Shown one piece after another: positions 11,076 to 23,128 of a DNA stretch of 64,000 bases (position 1 is the first letter of the stretch; every line of letters begins with the position of its first letter). Origin of the DNA: Channallabes apus (lineage: Eukaryota > Chordata > Actinopteri > Siluriformes > Clariidae). Below the pieces are notes generated by a model. The model was not told the origin of the DNA. It worked only from the letters and a program-made list of their open reading frames with translations, and made no database searches. The stretch lies in the NCBI GenBank assembly GCA_030522415.1, contig CM060118.1, positions 23,291,651 through 23,355,650 on the forward strand. The letters run 5' to 3'. The position numbers were made by a program, and so were the translations under genes.

Positions 11076-11954
11076 CTCCTCACTGTGTCCTTTTTATCCT
11101 TTTAAATATAGTATCATAGATAAATACTTACCCATCTCCTGAGCTACTGTTTTTTTAAGCCCAAATAATTAATTTTATAATTTTTTTTTATAAAGAAACT
11201 GAGAGCTCCAGTTTGAAAACACCTGCTGTTTGACATCTTCCTCTTCTGTCAGCAACACTTTTTGATGAAGTACAACAGTAATTGAGCGATAAGTTCTAAA
11301 TAGAGACTCTCAGTGGTTGTTTTTTAAGACTGAAACAATGTGTTCCCTCCTCCCTGTCCACAGCATCCATGGCCTAGTTCTAGCACTTTCTTACCAAAGT
11401 TTAAATGATGTTTTATATATAAAAATATAACTCTATGTAAAAGGTAAATAAGCACATCTTTTCGAAAAATTATTATGCTGCACTATACATAAACACGGAC
11501 TACATTGTCGTTCACAGAACCACAGCAAGTTGCACAAATACCATCCGTCATTTCCTGATGAGGCTATCAGTTTTATTTCTTTTCGGTTTACGATCAACCC
11601 AAATCCAACATTATACGGCTGTCTGTCTGAATTACACAATCCGGCTATGCACATGTGAATGATTGCTGGAGACTGCAGACTAACATTAAATTGCTTTTAA
11701 AGCAATCAGTTCTTGCTGTTCTGGAGTTGATTTCACACAATATTAGTATGCTTTGACAGCTGTAGATTAATCTGTCTCAGTTACACCACAGTTCTTTGTA
11801 AACATTTGATGTTACTGAGTACTAAATTGCTGTTTGGTTTTAGCAACTCGGAAAGTGCAAGTAATGCAAAGCTGATATTAAGAAAGTTTAAGAGTGAAAG
11901 TAATGATTACTATATAATTTACTTTTTTTTCCTTCTCATTATTAGCACTACACT
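11076..11954. other. no gene seen
   Basis: AT-rich, with no recognised coding or repeat content. Short ORFs here (for example 11433-11654, minus) lack any family motif or splice context. Confidence 0.5.
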
Positions 11955-12125
11955 AATAATGAGTGACAGTTTGTGGACACCTGAGCACTCTAGATCCCTT
12001 TACTTTTCTGGGAAAGGCTTTCCATATTTTCCGCATTAGAGGGGTTGGGTGCATTCCAAATCATCTCAAAGGTTACCAGTGTGGTGAGGTCAGGGCTCTG
12101 TGCAGAACACTCGCTCTCATCCACT
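11955..12125 (-). mobile_element. DNA-transposon relic
   Basis: It begins AGTTTGTGGACACCTGAGCA and later has GTGAGGTCAGGGCTCTGTGC, the hallmark phrases of the same fish repeat as 9945-10195. The L2 3' part begins directly after it. Confidence 0.45.
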
Positions 12126-12129
12126 CCAA

Positions 12130-13585
12130 CCTTATTCCTCCAACCTCCCAGTTATACATCTCATCAAAACCAGATGAAATATCCAAGTTGTCTAGATTAA
12201 CTGAGTGTGTCCAAGATATAAAAATTCTGATAAGACAGAATTACTTATTGGTCCAAAAACCAGTACACAAAAGCTCTGACAATTCAGCTTGCATTTAGAA
12301 AGATGTATTATTACTACCAGCTCAATAATGAAAGACCTGAGCGTAATATTAGACAGCAACTTGTCCTTTGAAAATCATATTTCAAATATTACAAAATAAC
12401 GCCCTTTTCCACCTTAGAAATGCTGCCGGCTTCGGAACATTTTATCCATATCTGATACAGAAAAGCTAGTTTACGCATTCATGACCTCCAGACTGGACTA
12501 CTGTAATGCATTACTGTATGTGGTTGTCCTGCATCGTAAATTAAACAAGCTACAGTTAGTAAATCCCAGGGTTCTCACCAGATTAAGTATATGATCATAT
12601 AACCCCAATACAATCATCCCTGCACTGGTTACTTGTTAAGTTTAGGATTGATAATATATTAGCATTACTTACATACAAGGCCCTAAATGGTTTAGTTCCC
12701 ATGTATCTGGCTAGTCTTCTGACACGTTACAATCCGTTATGCTCCTTAAGATCACAAAACTCTGGATTTCTGGTAGCTCCCAAAATATAAAAATCTACAG
12801 AAAAGGGTAGAATGTTTTCATATTTAGCTCCTAAGCTTTGGAATAGCCTTCCTGACAGTGCTCAGGCTCAGACACAGTCTACCAGTTTAGACAGTTTAGG
12901 CTTGAAACGCATCTCTTTAACCTGGCATACACGTAATTCATCCCATTACTTCATACTCCAGGACATTTAAATGCACACTCTCTAGTGCTGCTAATATAAT
13001 GCATGGCGGCTATGCTACTGTAATACTTTTCAACCTGTTCTTTCTTTTTCTACCCTTCCTGTGGCATCTGATTGATTGTGCCAGCTCCAGTAAGCAGAAA
13101 CCCATCCTGCATAGATCCTGAGGCATCTAGATAAGGAGCACCTCCATCTGAAATCTGCTTTTTGAAGGTTTGGAGCTACTGTATACCTGCTGCTCCTGAG
13201 CTCTCAGTGATCCAGATGCCCTCTGCCTTCTGCACCTGTCTAACTCCTCCTGGACTCCATGTTAACTTAGGCATCTTCTGTTATATTGAACTATACTGTG
13301 CCTAACACACAGTATGTTGGCATAAAATCTGTTATGACCCAAATGAGGATGGGTTGCTTGTTGAGTTTGGTTCCAAGGTTTGTTCCTATTGCCATCCCAG
13401 GGAGTTTTTCCTTGCCTCCGTCACTCTCGGCTTTGGCTTGCTCATCAGGGACAATCAGATCATTATGATCTATACAGATTTTTACTTGTTCAGACACATT
13501 TCCATAATTTTCTTTTAATTTTGTGAAGCTGCTTTGAAAAAAATCCGCTTTATAAATAAAATTGAATGGAATTGAATTGAACTGG
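12130..13585 (+). mobile_element. L2-type LINE, 3' part
   Basis: A 5'-truncated copy starting after the RT active site. Decayed C-terminal RT and thumb segments are readable: LSVILDSNLSFENHISNI, EKLVYAFMTSRLDYCNALL, KALNGLVPMYLASLL and FSYLAPKLWNSLPDS, ending near a TSLRLETHLFNLAYT-like run at about 12925. The 3' UTR follows, with AAATGAGGATGGGT, CTCATCAGGGACAATC and GTGAAGCTGCTTTG, and ends in ATTGAATGGAATTGAATTGA. It overlaps in content only with the 3' UTR of the copy at 5090-8275, and the coding segment retained here is the one that copy lost. Stops and frameshifts are frequent. Confidence 0.88.
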
Positions 13586-15500
13586 TTTATATATGTACTG
13601 TATGCATGTTACATTAAGTAAAATACACAGCAATGTTTGACTATGACAGACAATCCATTTGCAGAGTCAGATTTGTGCTGTATTGTACACACCAGGCAAT
13701 AAATTGTGCCAGTTAGTGAATTGTGTGACATAATACTAGCTAATGATGATGGATTAGAATGAAAGTGTAAATAACATCTAAAGCACCATTAGTGAAGGAC
13801 TTTTTTTATGATGCAGTACCAACAGAGAGTTGGAAAAGGAATTATTAGTTATGGTTTGAGGGAGAAGCAGCTACAACACCACAGACTGATAAGACCGGTA
13901 TGTGAACAAATTCCTTATATGTAAGAGCTTATAATACTGCACTGATCGCAGACCAGTGTTGTGAAATTGTCAGGGTTGGTAATTAAATAAAAAGCAGAGT
14001 GTTGATTTGTCAATACATCAATCAGTAGTTATAAAAATTAAGCAGATATCACACTGGATTTTTACATTGCAAATTCCTTATTAGCAGGAAATTATTTTAC
14101 CATACAGCTGGTTAGCATCCAATAACTAATCGCAAGATAATGTCTTAGCAATGCATCACTCTTGTTCTTTATTCATCCCCACTTCCAACAGTGTCAGATT
14201 TTTCGGGTTAAACATGCAGGAGGTAAAAGCAAGATCATATAAATAAATCGACTTAAATCGAAATAAAACATGTTACGATGTTTCTACTCATCCCTGGTGG
14301 TGTGATTACTGTTTTCCATTGCAACATACATAACTGTATATCATGGCTGTCAGGCATACAAGTCAAAAATGCATTCTTGGCGGATCCTGAGTTTAACAAA
14401 GATACTGACGGATTGTTCCTGCCATGTACTGTATGATAGTTTACTGAAAATAATAACCAGTTAAAAAATTGAGACAGATATCAATACAATAATACTTAAG
14501 TCGAGCTGACAGGCGTTATTGCAAAACTTTGCCGATGACAATATGATGGAATGTGGCTAGAATTCTATGCAAATGGAATCAGGTTAAAAATGTCAGGTTA
14601 TAATATGATGCCTCCACAACACTGTTGTTGTTGCAGTAAAAAAAATCCTCCAAACAGATAATGTCTATAAGGTGAAACTAGTCTATTATGATGCAAATGA
14701 TGTATGATTAACAATAAATACATGATAGTTCTTCATGCTGGTTGGTTGTTAACTTCCTTGATCCAAAGCCATCCTTGCTGGACATGCCTTCTTCTCCTGG
14801 GGATATTCATAGCTCTGATGGCATACTGTATGTTGAAAAGCTATTATTCTTTAATAGAAGGAGGTAAACAACTGTTAACACAAAGACTGATTTGGTACAG
14901 GTAGAGGTAGGCTTTATGGCAAATTTCTCTTATGTCATACAAAACATTACCTCCAGGTGAAACCACAATATTAGAATGTTAAAAACAATTTATCCCAATG
15001 TAGATCAAATCAGAAGCAAAATTCAACTGTGAATTAAGCAAAATTCTGCCTTAGTTATATGTATTGTTGGGTAATGATTAAATGTTAAATAGTGCAGGTG
15101 AAATAGGCAGAAATTATGTGCAAAAGTATGTTAAAGTGTCCACAATTTTTGCAAGCGCATGTACTGTAGCATAGCCTTAACAACAAACTGACACTTGACA
15201 GGTATGAGTTTGGCACTTTTTATAGAAGGCTCCTAGGTGGTTCAAACATTTCAAAGCTAGTCCTTGGGTGTATAATAGTTCTTGGGTGAAATATGTTATG
15301 TGACATCACAGAGTGACCAAGAACCATTGAATTTTGAGATCCCACAAAAAAGTGCAGGAGTGTGGAAAAGCCCCTTTAGTGACTGATTCTAAAACCATGA
15401 CATTCTGTATGATGTTCCTCCAGGACCTGTACTCATCCCTCTTCTGTTTTGTTTGTACTGGGTTGAAACTTTCGCTTACCCTGGCTTACAGTCTCTTTTA
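13586..15500. other. no gene seen
   Basis: Unique-looking AT-rich DNA. The 66-residue ORF at 14704-14904 has hydrophobic runs but no start context, splice context or family motif that I recognise. TACTGTA occurs at 13596, 14427, 14824 and 15162. Confidence 0.5.
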
Positions 15501-15504
15501 GCAT

Positions 15505-15600
15505 AGATCTTGCTACTAGTTTTTAAAGCGATGAATGGATTAGCGCCGTCATACATTGTGGACTGTCTGTCTTCATACGGATAAATTAGGCAAGCCCAAT
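15505..15600 (+). mobile_element. short LINE C-terminal remnant
   Basis: A short run translates to FKAMNGLAPSYIVDCLSSYG, resembling the KALNGLAP-YL segment near the C terminus of fish LINE ORF2 proteins such as L2 and Rex. It is under 100 bp and the family cannot be fixed. Confidence 0.4.
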
Positions 15601-15946
15601 ATAACCAAAATCGATAAGATTTAATGAAGCAACCTTGTTTTTATACATGTGAATGAAACAGTTCCAAATTAATATGACATCATTTAAGTGTCTCATTTAA
15701 TTGCCTTTTGATTTTTATAAGAAAAGCACATACCTTGAAATGCATTTATTATTACTTTCATTATTATTATTTTCGCAATATTTCTTATTTGAAAAAGAAA
15801 ATAGATTGAGGTATATACATTGAAGTATGCTTCAAATGCGATTAAAATGTCACAATTTATAACATTCTTATTTTCATTTTTGAATGACTTCACACAGCAT
15901 TAAAATATGTGAGGGATATACTGTACTGTATAGAGTATATATAGAC

Positions 15947-15980
15947 AATATATGGGAAACAGTACAGTTTCCCATATATT
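15947..15980. repeat. perfect 14-bp inverted repeat (hairpin)
   Basis: The arms AATATATGGGAAAC and GTTTCCCATATATT are perfect complements separated by six bases (AGTACA). Two overlapping TACTGTA motifs lie just upstream (15919 and 15924). It is not followed by a U run in a coding context, so I do not call it a terminator. Confidence 0.85.
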
Positions 15981-17640
15981 CTGAGCCCTTCCACTAGCAT
16001 ATTTTGTCTATTTTTTGTTTTTTTTTCATAAATATACAGCATATTTTCTGTAATCCATTAATTCACAATTTATACATGGAACACTAAACACCAGACTTTA
16101 GGAGCTCAAACAGTTTAACCTGCTGATCTGCTCAAAGTCTGTCTTAACTCAGCCTTTTAACCACGTTAAGTAAATAACAAGCAAATTATCGAACAGTACT
16201 GGACTCTAACTCCTCAGGACTCGATGTTCCCTGATTCAGATCCACACCCCCTGAGACCATGACCAACTACACATTTAGTTTCATGTTTGAAATTTCATTA
16301 CACAAAATGAACAGAACAACATGAATAGCATAAACAGTGAGATAAAGTGGAACCAGTGTCATGTTTACTCTACTCCGGTGACATGCTGTGTAGTAGTAGT
16401 ACAAAGCTGTAAGAATAAAACCCCAGGAAGGATTTTTTATCAATCTCAACCCCTGATTTAGTGCAGTCCATGTTTACCATTTAACATCATTGCCATTTTA
16501 CAGAATCCACAAAGCTGCACGTAGAAATGTTAAGCAGATGTTTTGGAGTAGAAACATACTGTACATACTGTAAATAATGTTTTTGTTCATGATCTAATGG
16601 CACAACATACCAAATGAATATACTCAACCACAAATAGTGTAAAGAGAAGATGATAACACTTAAAACTTTAAAAAAACTTTTTTTTAAACATTTTTTCCTG
16701 ATACAATTTATTAAAATTTTTGCATAAATAAACAAATTTAAAACAGAACCATTGTGGTGGTTAATAATTTGATTGCATAAACTATCCGCCTCCTGAAATA
16801 TGTCATACAATTGTACCTTTTCTGCAGAAGAGAACATTGCAAATTATCCTAAATCTGTTCAGTAAAATAAGTTCCTTTGACATTGTTAAAAGTACACAAA
16901 GCTCATTGCCATCAACAAATTAACAGTAAACTGTGTAAATGTGAATGGTCTGTAATTAATTCAAAAGATTGACTCAGCATTATGCACTAATCGAGCTTTC
17001 TCTAAGCACTAATGCGAGGGGAAAATACATTAATTGTTCATGTTGAATATGTTGGGTCAGGAAATAAGGCAGAGCTTCACACATTCAGTAGCTCTAATTC
17101 CACTCTCTGCAGTATGACCTTGCAAAGAAATGTAGGAATGTTTTCTTCATAGTGAATATATTTAGTACTAAATAGCTTTGCTAAAGAGGAAAAATGTACT
17201 TTGTTTCTGAATCTTGTCTATGTCCACTTCTATACTAAAATTCCCACACAAGCAGTCTATGAGCTTCACCACTGACCATTACGTAACATTTATACACAAG
17301 CAAGACAGTTACCTAGGCAAAAGCAGCCATTAAATTACTAACTTCCAGGTCTTTGTGCTTTTTGCTTAAACAGTCCACCAAAGCAGTGACTGCAGGCTTC
17401 AAGGAATACATTGTAAATAACATAGATAATTACATACTTCTATTAATTATATAGACTTTGTGAATGTAAGAAAATACTCAGTGACCCTGTCAATTCAGGC
17501 TAGTGCTTGTATACAATGAGTGCCATTGTGATTATCAGAACCACTATAACACAGATTGACATCAATTTGACATGAAGTTCATACTTTAGACCTATAGGAT
17601 AACAGTGTTTATTCCCAGTCCATGACAGTCAAGTTTACAC
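15981..17640. other. no certain gene
   Basis: AT-rich DNA. A 116-residue ORF at 16487-16837 (minus) is preceded by a plausible acceptor (CTCTTCTGCAG). Its second half is low-complexity and lysine/phenylalanine-rich and contains AATAAA-like sequence, so I do not call it coding. Two TACTGTA motifs lie at 16557 and 16566. Confidence 0.4.
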
Positions 17641-17644
17641 TGAC

Positions 17645-17858
17645 CTAAAATATAAACATAAAGCACAAAACAGTCGAGGAGCCTCCAAGGTATTAAGAAA
17701 CTCAGTGACGGATAGAGGTATTGTCCGAAGGTGTCCCTTTAACTCCTGCACATCTCCACAAATGTTTTGCGAAAACATCCATTTTTCTGTTTTCTTCAGA
17801 GCTTCTGTAACAAATGCCTCCAAGCAATAAATTTCATTGCTGATGTTGTTGTTTAATA
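17645..17858 (-). CDS. possible exon of an unidentified protein
   Basis: On the minus strand a strong splice-acceptor context (pyrimidine-rich CTATTGTTCTGTTTCTTTTTCAG, a branch-like GTTAATAC 25 bp upstream) opens directly into a frame of about 71 codons. The frame contains IYCLEAFVTEALKKTEKW, then NICGDVQELKGHLRTI and TEFLNTLEAPRLFCALC. A weak donor (TTTTAG/GTCAGT) closes it at 17645; otherwise a TAA stops it about ten bases later. Amphipathic helix-like segments with spaced cysteines would fit a secreted helical protein such as a cytokine, but I cannot assign a family. No partner exon was confirmed. It may be a chance ORF. Confidence 0.3.
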
Positions 17859-17889
17859 CTGAAAAAGAAACAGAACAATAGAGTATTAA

Positions 17890-18182
17890 CAACAATTATC
17901 CTGAAAAAGTTGTGACTCAGTAAAACAGGTACAGTGAACAGTATTGTTTTAGTATCACAGTCATTCCACATTATAAAAATGTGTAAAATCTTGTGCAACA
18001 ATGTGCACATTTGTCAGATAGTACAAGATAGAGTTCATTTCCTAAAAAAGGCTCATACTGTATACCATTGTAGAAGTTAAAGATAAAGACTGTGTACAGA
18101 AAAAAGAACAAGAGACCTTGTGTTCAATTTTCTTCAAATACAGTACTACTACTGCAAGGCTTTTACTAAGTCAGTGCTTTTA
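17890..18182. other. no gene seen
   Basis: Unique-looking AT-rich DNA between the exon-like ORF and the pentanucleotide repeat. TACTGTA occurs at 18056 and TACAGTA at 18139. Confidence 0.5.
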
Positions 18183-18250
18183 TATAATATAATATAATAT
18201 AATATAATATAATATAATATAATATAATATAATATAATATAATATAATAT
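18183..18250. repeat. (TATAA)n pentanucleotide microsatellite
   Basis: About 68 bp of near-perfect ATAAT/TATAA units directly abut the 5' end of a SINE. The same unit continues after the SINE at 18624-18654. Confidence 0.95.
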
Positions 18251-18623
18251 GCGCGGTGGTGTAGTGGTTAGCACTGTCGCCTTGCACCTCCAGGGTCTGG
18301 GTTCGATTCCCCGGCCAGGCTCAATTTCCGTCTCTGTGTGCATGGAGTTTGCATGTTCTCCCCGTGCTTGGTGGGTTTCCTCCGGGTACTCCGGTTTCCT
18401 CCCACAGTCCAAAAATATGCAGGTTAGGCTAATTGGCGTTCCTAAATTGCCCGTAGTGTGTGATTGGGTGTGTGAGTGTGTGTATGTGTGTGTGCCCTGC
18501 GATGGATTGGCACCCTGTCCAGGGTGTACCCCGCCTAGTGCCCGAAGTCTCCTGGGATAGGCTCCAGGTCCCCCGCGACCCTGAACACAGGATTAAGCGG
18601 TATAGAAAATGAATGAATGAATG
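18251..18623 (+). mobile_element. tRNA-derived SINE, full length, copy 1
   Basis: The head is tRNA-like with RNA polymerase III promoter elements: box A GTGTAGTGGTTAGC near 18259 and box B GGTTCGATTCC near 18300. A conserved body follows (TTGCATGTTCTCCCCGTGC, CCCTGCGATGGATTGG, CACCCTGTCCAGGGTGTACC) and a (GAAT)n tail at 18611-18623. Near-identical copies lie at 27097-27477 and 61747-62117. Any ORFs across it are incidental. Confidence 0.93.
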
Positions 18624-18654
18624 ATATAATATAATATAATATAATATAATATAA
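18624..18654. repeat. (TATAA)n, right flank of the SINE
   Basis: About six units of the same pentamer as 18183-18250. The SINE inserted into the array, or its AT-rich target duplication expanded. Confidence 0.9.
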
Positions 18655-18659
18655 GTTGC

Positions 18660-18770
18660 CACAGTCGGGCTCTTGAGCAAGGCTGTTAATCCTGCTCAGA
18701 TGTACAATAAGCTATGTCACTCTGGATATATGTGTCTGTCAAACCTGCAAATGTAAATATAGTATATGGA
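18660..18770 (+). repeat. SINE relic, 3' part
   Basis: It contains TTGAGCAAGGCTGTTAATCC, TCAGATGTACAATAAG, CACTCTGGATATATGTGTCT and an AATGTAAATA tail, matching the relic at 4345-4490. Confidence 0.55.
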
Positions 18771-20400
18771 TGCAACAATTGTGGTTACAGCTTGTGTGCA
18801 TGCTGTGACCATCAAAAGCTTAGCAATGTGGCTAATACAGTAATGCCACATACTGCCACAAGGTGGCTCCACTTTTCGTTAAGGTAAACTAAACTTATAT
18901 GTGTGTACAGTACTGTAAGTACACTTGTAAGTGCTACAATGCTGCTCTAATTAACACAATTGCAATTTTTTATTATAATATTATTTTTTTTCTCTGTAAG
19001 AAAACGTATGAAATAATTGTATACTATTTTGCTGTTATGTATGACAGTGTCATGGATACTGGACAACGTTTTAATTTGAGAGAATAAAAGTACATGTACA
19101 TGATAAAAATCCTTAGTGAAGTGAATTTTTGGCTCTTTGTGCTATTTGGCTTTCGTAGGTCTATTTCTACTGTAAGTTGACTTGCTATTGAAAGTTGTGG
19201 CAAAGGGGGGTGTTGTAGCAGGTATTATAGTTGAAGTTATTGGATCTTTCCCAAAGCTGCAGCTGCCCCAATCAGACCACAATTAACCACATGTAACCAG
19301 CACAAAATTGACGCAATTCAACAGAAAATCCACTGCCATTAGTGATGCCAACTTATTTGCCAATGAGCAAACATCATCTGATATAGATGTATTGCTGATA
19401 TTGATGTATAGCTGATATCATAATATATGATATGATATATGATATGATACGATATAAAATGCTTTGTCCATATGTGAAGGATCTTCAATTTTTCATTTAG
19501 TTGACAGAACTGTCAATTTTTATTTGCCTTGTAGTAGATCTTTCTCTTGCTTGGACTTTAAAGGCAATATATTCGTTGTTTGTCTATTCTCGTGTCAATT
19601 CCACAGCATTAAAGAAAAAGATGTCACACAGAATACCTAGTTTCCTAGGCAGCAGAAAACATGGTGGTGTCTGGTGTATTGGGAACTGCATGAGTGTCAG
19701 AGTGCTTAATGATTTTTGTTGTAGTTTTCTTTCCAGGCATAGCAACAACAAAATCTCATCTAATTTTCTTTAAATAAATAAATAAAATAATCTTTATAAT
19801 GATAATCATAATAATATACATTTTTGGTCATTTCTTCATGGTGCAATCTTTTTCTGATTTTAGTAGGCAGCATGTACAGTATTAAGTACATATCTGACCC
19901 TGAATGAATATTAGTACATGTATGTGTGTATTTGTGTTTATTTTTTTAAGTGAAAGAAGTAAAAAGTAATAAGCATAGAGCATGTAAGCTGCTCTAGACA
20001 AAGAAAAAAACATCCCCATACGACAATCATCTTGTCTCCACCAGGAATCTTCAAGCTGTGAGGCGCTCAGAGGAGCTGATCTCTGGCACTCTGGACATTG
20101 CTGGTTATTTCACCAGGAGCATCACAACACAATTCACAGTCCACTCTGCTAAGAATATGCTCTAAGCCTATTTTTGTTCAACCCACCAATCAGGTAGTGC
20201 TTTCCTCATGAATATTCTTAACAAGTCAAATGATTAGTCAAGCTGCTCCATTTCTGAGACACTTCTGATAGTGTATTAAGCTGCACAGAGATGGAACATA
20301 ACTGCGGTGCAAACATTGTCATAAATCTGCTCCCAGTGGAAATCTGGGGTACAGACCTACTGCAAGATGCTGAGAACTGATGGCAATCCCCAAAGGTATA
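18771..20400. other. no gene seen, short AT repeats
   Basis: No supported gene. A (GATAT)n-like patch lies at about 19424-19456. TACAGTA and TACTGTA overlap at 18906-18917, and single copies occur at 18836, 19168 and 19875. The 90-residue ORF at 19501-19773 shows no family motif. Confidence 0.5.
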
Positions 20401-20405
20401 TTTTA

Positions 20406-20432
20406 AAACAAACAAACAAACAAACAAACAAA
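20406..20432. repeat. (AAAC)n microsatellite
   Basis: About six AAAC units. A second AT-rich repeat of ATA/TTA units lies at about 20636-20670. Confidence 0.9.
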
Positions 20433-20670
20433 AATCTGCATTTAATGATCAGTACATTTTGGCAACTATTAAGTATAGGGGTGGATAATGCTTTGGCATT
20501 GTGTTGCAGCCAGTGGCACAGAAAATATTGCAGGGAAGATGGAAGAACAAGGTTTGATATAAATGCCACCAAATATAAGCAAATTCTGGAATGTAATGCA
20601 ATCAAAAAACAGAAGTTGAAAAAAAAAACTAAATAATGATGATAATAATAATAATTTATTATTATTATTA

Positions 20671-22176
20671 GAAATTATTATTAATTCATTAATGAAGAAA
20701 AAAAAACTCCTATCCACAAAATGGTTGCAAGTTCATGAAAAATAAACTAACTGTAGATTAATATTTGCAGAAAATGGCCTTTGAAATAGTTGGCAGACAT
20801 TCTTCCTGAATGTGTTCATATACAGTCAGCTCGATTAATAGATGGACATTAACCAAGTTATTATTTTACATCTACTATAATATATAAAAATCAATATTAA
20901 TTAATGCACTCGTATTGACTTTAGGTTGTAAACTTTTAGCTTTAATTTGAACTTGCATCTAAATTGGGTGATGATGTAGGAAATTCTTGAACCCATAGAC
21001 AACTGATGATGAATTTCTTCCCTGGTGATGGTCCTTTATTGGTGCTTCCCCCACTGTTCTTTCAAGTTTGTTATCTTTGACCCATCAGACTATACTTTGT
21101 CTCTTTTATTACCAGTGCTTATACTGTAGCATTAAACCTACCCATACAGTATATTTACCTGTTACCTTTTATGTTAAAATTCTGTTGAATTGTTGTTAGC
21201 AATTTTGTTTTGTTATAAGATAAAACTTTATTAATTATTGTGCCAGAGACTACTCCAAGAGCAAAAAGAGTAAAAAAAAATCTCTACATGAAATAAATAA
21301 AATAAAACTTTTAAAAAAATCCACAAACTAGACTGCAGCAAGCGGTAGCAATAAAGCAGCAAAACCTGATTCTGTTATAGAATTTGCATAGCAACAAGGA
21401 TGAGTAATATTACACACGAAATATAATGTTACATATTATATTGATAATTGATATTGCACATTTTATTGTTAATTGATGTTGCACATTATATTGTTAAATT
21501 ATATTGAACATGATATAAAACTTTTCACCTCTATAATAAAGAGACTCTTATAAGGTTTTTTGACAATTTTATGCCAGTTCAATTAAAAGATTACACAAAA
21601 ACAGTTCTATGTGTTTGTGCATCTTGAAAACACAATATTATGTTTGCTCACAATGATGTATGTCAGACTGTTCATCAGTGTTCTACAATAAAAAAAAAAT
21701 ACACTGATGAGACTTATAAAAAGGAGATGGGATTAAAGGCCTACTGCTGAAGGACTGGAAAGAAATCGTTTTTTACAGCCAGTGTCTTTATGCCCGTTTT
21801 CCCGCAAGGACCTAATCTTTAGTGACTGTCAGGCAAGCATTCGTCTCACTGCCAAAGTTCCTTACATGATTCAACACTCACTCAGCCTGCTCAGGGCTGT
21901 ACATTGGAGGTAGAGTCTGGCTCAGTGGCATACAGACCCTGGGGACACTGGAGAGTATTATTTTTAAAGCCCTTACACTATGCCTGGGATACACTTTAGG
22001 CAGATAATTTCTGAATTATACATACAAGAAGACAAAAGTAAAACTCATTCTTGTCTGAAACTGTCAGATAATTTGTAGTACAAACTTTAACTTTTTATCC
22101 TGAAACACATACTGGACATTGTACATACTGTACAGGAATTCAGGAAATCAAAGCCAATTTAAAAATAACAATTATT
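20671..22176. other. no gene seen
   Basis: AT-rich DNA without supported coding content. Short direct repeats of a TGATATTGCACATT-like unit lie near 21445-21500. TACTGTA or TACAGTA occurs at 21122, 21145 and 22126. Confidence 0.5.
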
Positions 22177-22214
22177 TATGTATGTATGTATGTATGTATG
22201 TATGTATGTATGTA
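22177..22214. repeat. (TATG)n microsatellite
   Basis: About nine TATG units abutting the terminal inverted repeat of the Tc1 element that starts at 22215. Confidence 0.95.
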
Positions 22215-22990
22215 CAGCACCAGTCAAAAGTTTGGACACAAGTTTGGATTTATTTTTAGAACACCACAGGAGATTTCAAAACTATGAAATAATGTAATTA
22301 GGTAATTCCGTGCTAAAAACAACAACAACAACAACAGTTGGTTGTTATTTTAAAACATGATGCCCAGCTGTACTGGAACAGTTCTTGCAAGAACAGTATT
22401 GTCAAGTGCATTTGCAAAACCTATTAAGCACCATGATGAAACTGGCTCTCATGAAGACCTTCCAAGGAAAGCAAGACCAAAATGTACCTCTGCTGCAGAG
22501 GAGAAGCTCTTTTAAAGTTACCAGCCACAAAAACCACCAATTAACAGCACCTCAGATTAGCGCCGTTATGACGGCTTTAGAAGAAGAATATTCAATTACT
22601 GCATTTGTCACATGTACTTTACAGCACAATGAAATGTCTTCTTCGCATATCCCAATTAAGAAACTGAGGTCAGAGCGCAGGGTCAGCCAGCTTACAGCGA
22701 CCCTGGAGCAGATAGGGTTAAGGGCCTTGCTCAAGGGCTCAACAGTGGCAACTTTGCGATGCTGGTGCTCGAACCCCTGACCTTCCGATCAGTAACCCAG
22801 TAACCCACAGCCTTAACCGACTGAGCCACCACTGCCACTGCCATAGAACATAAGCAGCAGACACATCTCAATACCAACTGTTCAAAGGAGATCTTTGCAT
22901 ATTTTTTAAGCCTTCAGCATTGTTTTTACAGTGTAGAAAGAAAATCAAAGTAAGACCATGCATGGAATTAGACGGTGTGTCCAAACTCGA
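22215..22990 (+). mobile_element. Tc1-like transposon relic with nested SINE
   Basis: The left end CAGCACCAGTCAAAAGTTTG follows a TA at 22213-22214. A decayed inverted copy of the end lies at about 22910-22990 (GTGTGTCCAAACTCG), where the last bases are lost. Between them, the N-terminal transposase is recognisable after frame correction: TGSHEDLPRKARPK, then KLFKVTSHKNHQLTAPQISA. The rest of the transposase is missing and a SINE occupies about 22600-22850. The element is dead. Confidence 0.75.
22600..22850 (-). mobile_element. tRNA-derived SINE (second family) inside Tc1
   Basis: On the minus strand it starts GGCAGTGGTGGCTCAGTCGG, with box A-like TGGCTCAGTCGG and box B-like GGTTCGAGCACC. 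A body with TTGAGCAAGGCCCTTAACCC and ACATTTCATTGTGCTGTAAA follows. A diverged copy lies at 53960-54185. It sits within the relic Tc1 and is therefore younger than it. Confidence 0.8.
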
Positions 22991-23128
22991 ATATCTAGCT
23001 TTATTTATTTACATTCATGATTCATACTACAGTGTACTGGCTACTCACTGGCATTGCATTGGGGTTATACTATGCACCATCTTCACTTTCATACAACACA
23101 ATTTTTATCAACTATCGACTATTAGTTA

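Noticed and set aside
12499..12505. TACTGTA as an excision footprint
   Set aside because: It falls on the native DYCNA codons of L2, so it is not an insertion. Likewise 23722 (transposase) and probably 40304 (DIRS, similar text in the neighbouring unit).
15947..15980. Rho-independent terminator
   Set aside because: Eukaryotic context, no adjacent gene and no U run.
18249..18560. 103-residue ORF and its antisense partners
   Set aside because: They lie entirely within the tRNA-derived SINE, and equivalent ORFs appear in all its copies.
18183..18654. CRISPR-like array
   Set aside because: The repeats are simple pentamers without spacers.
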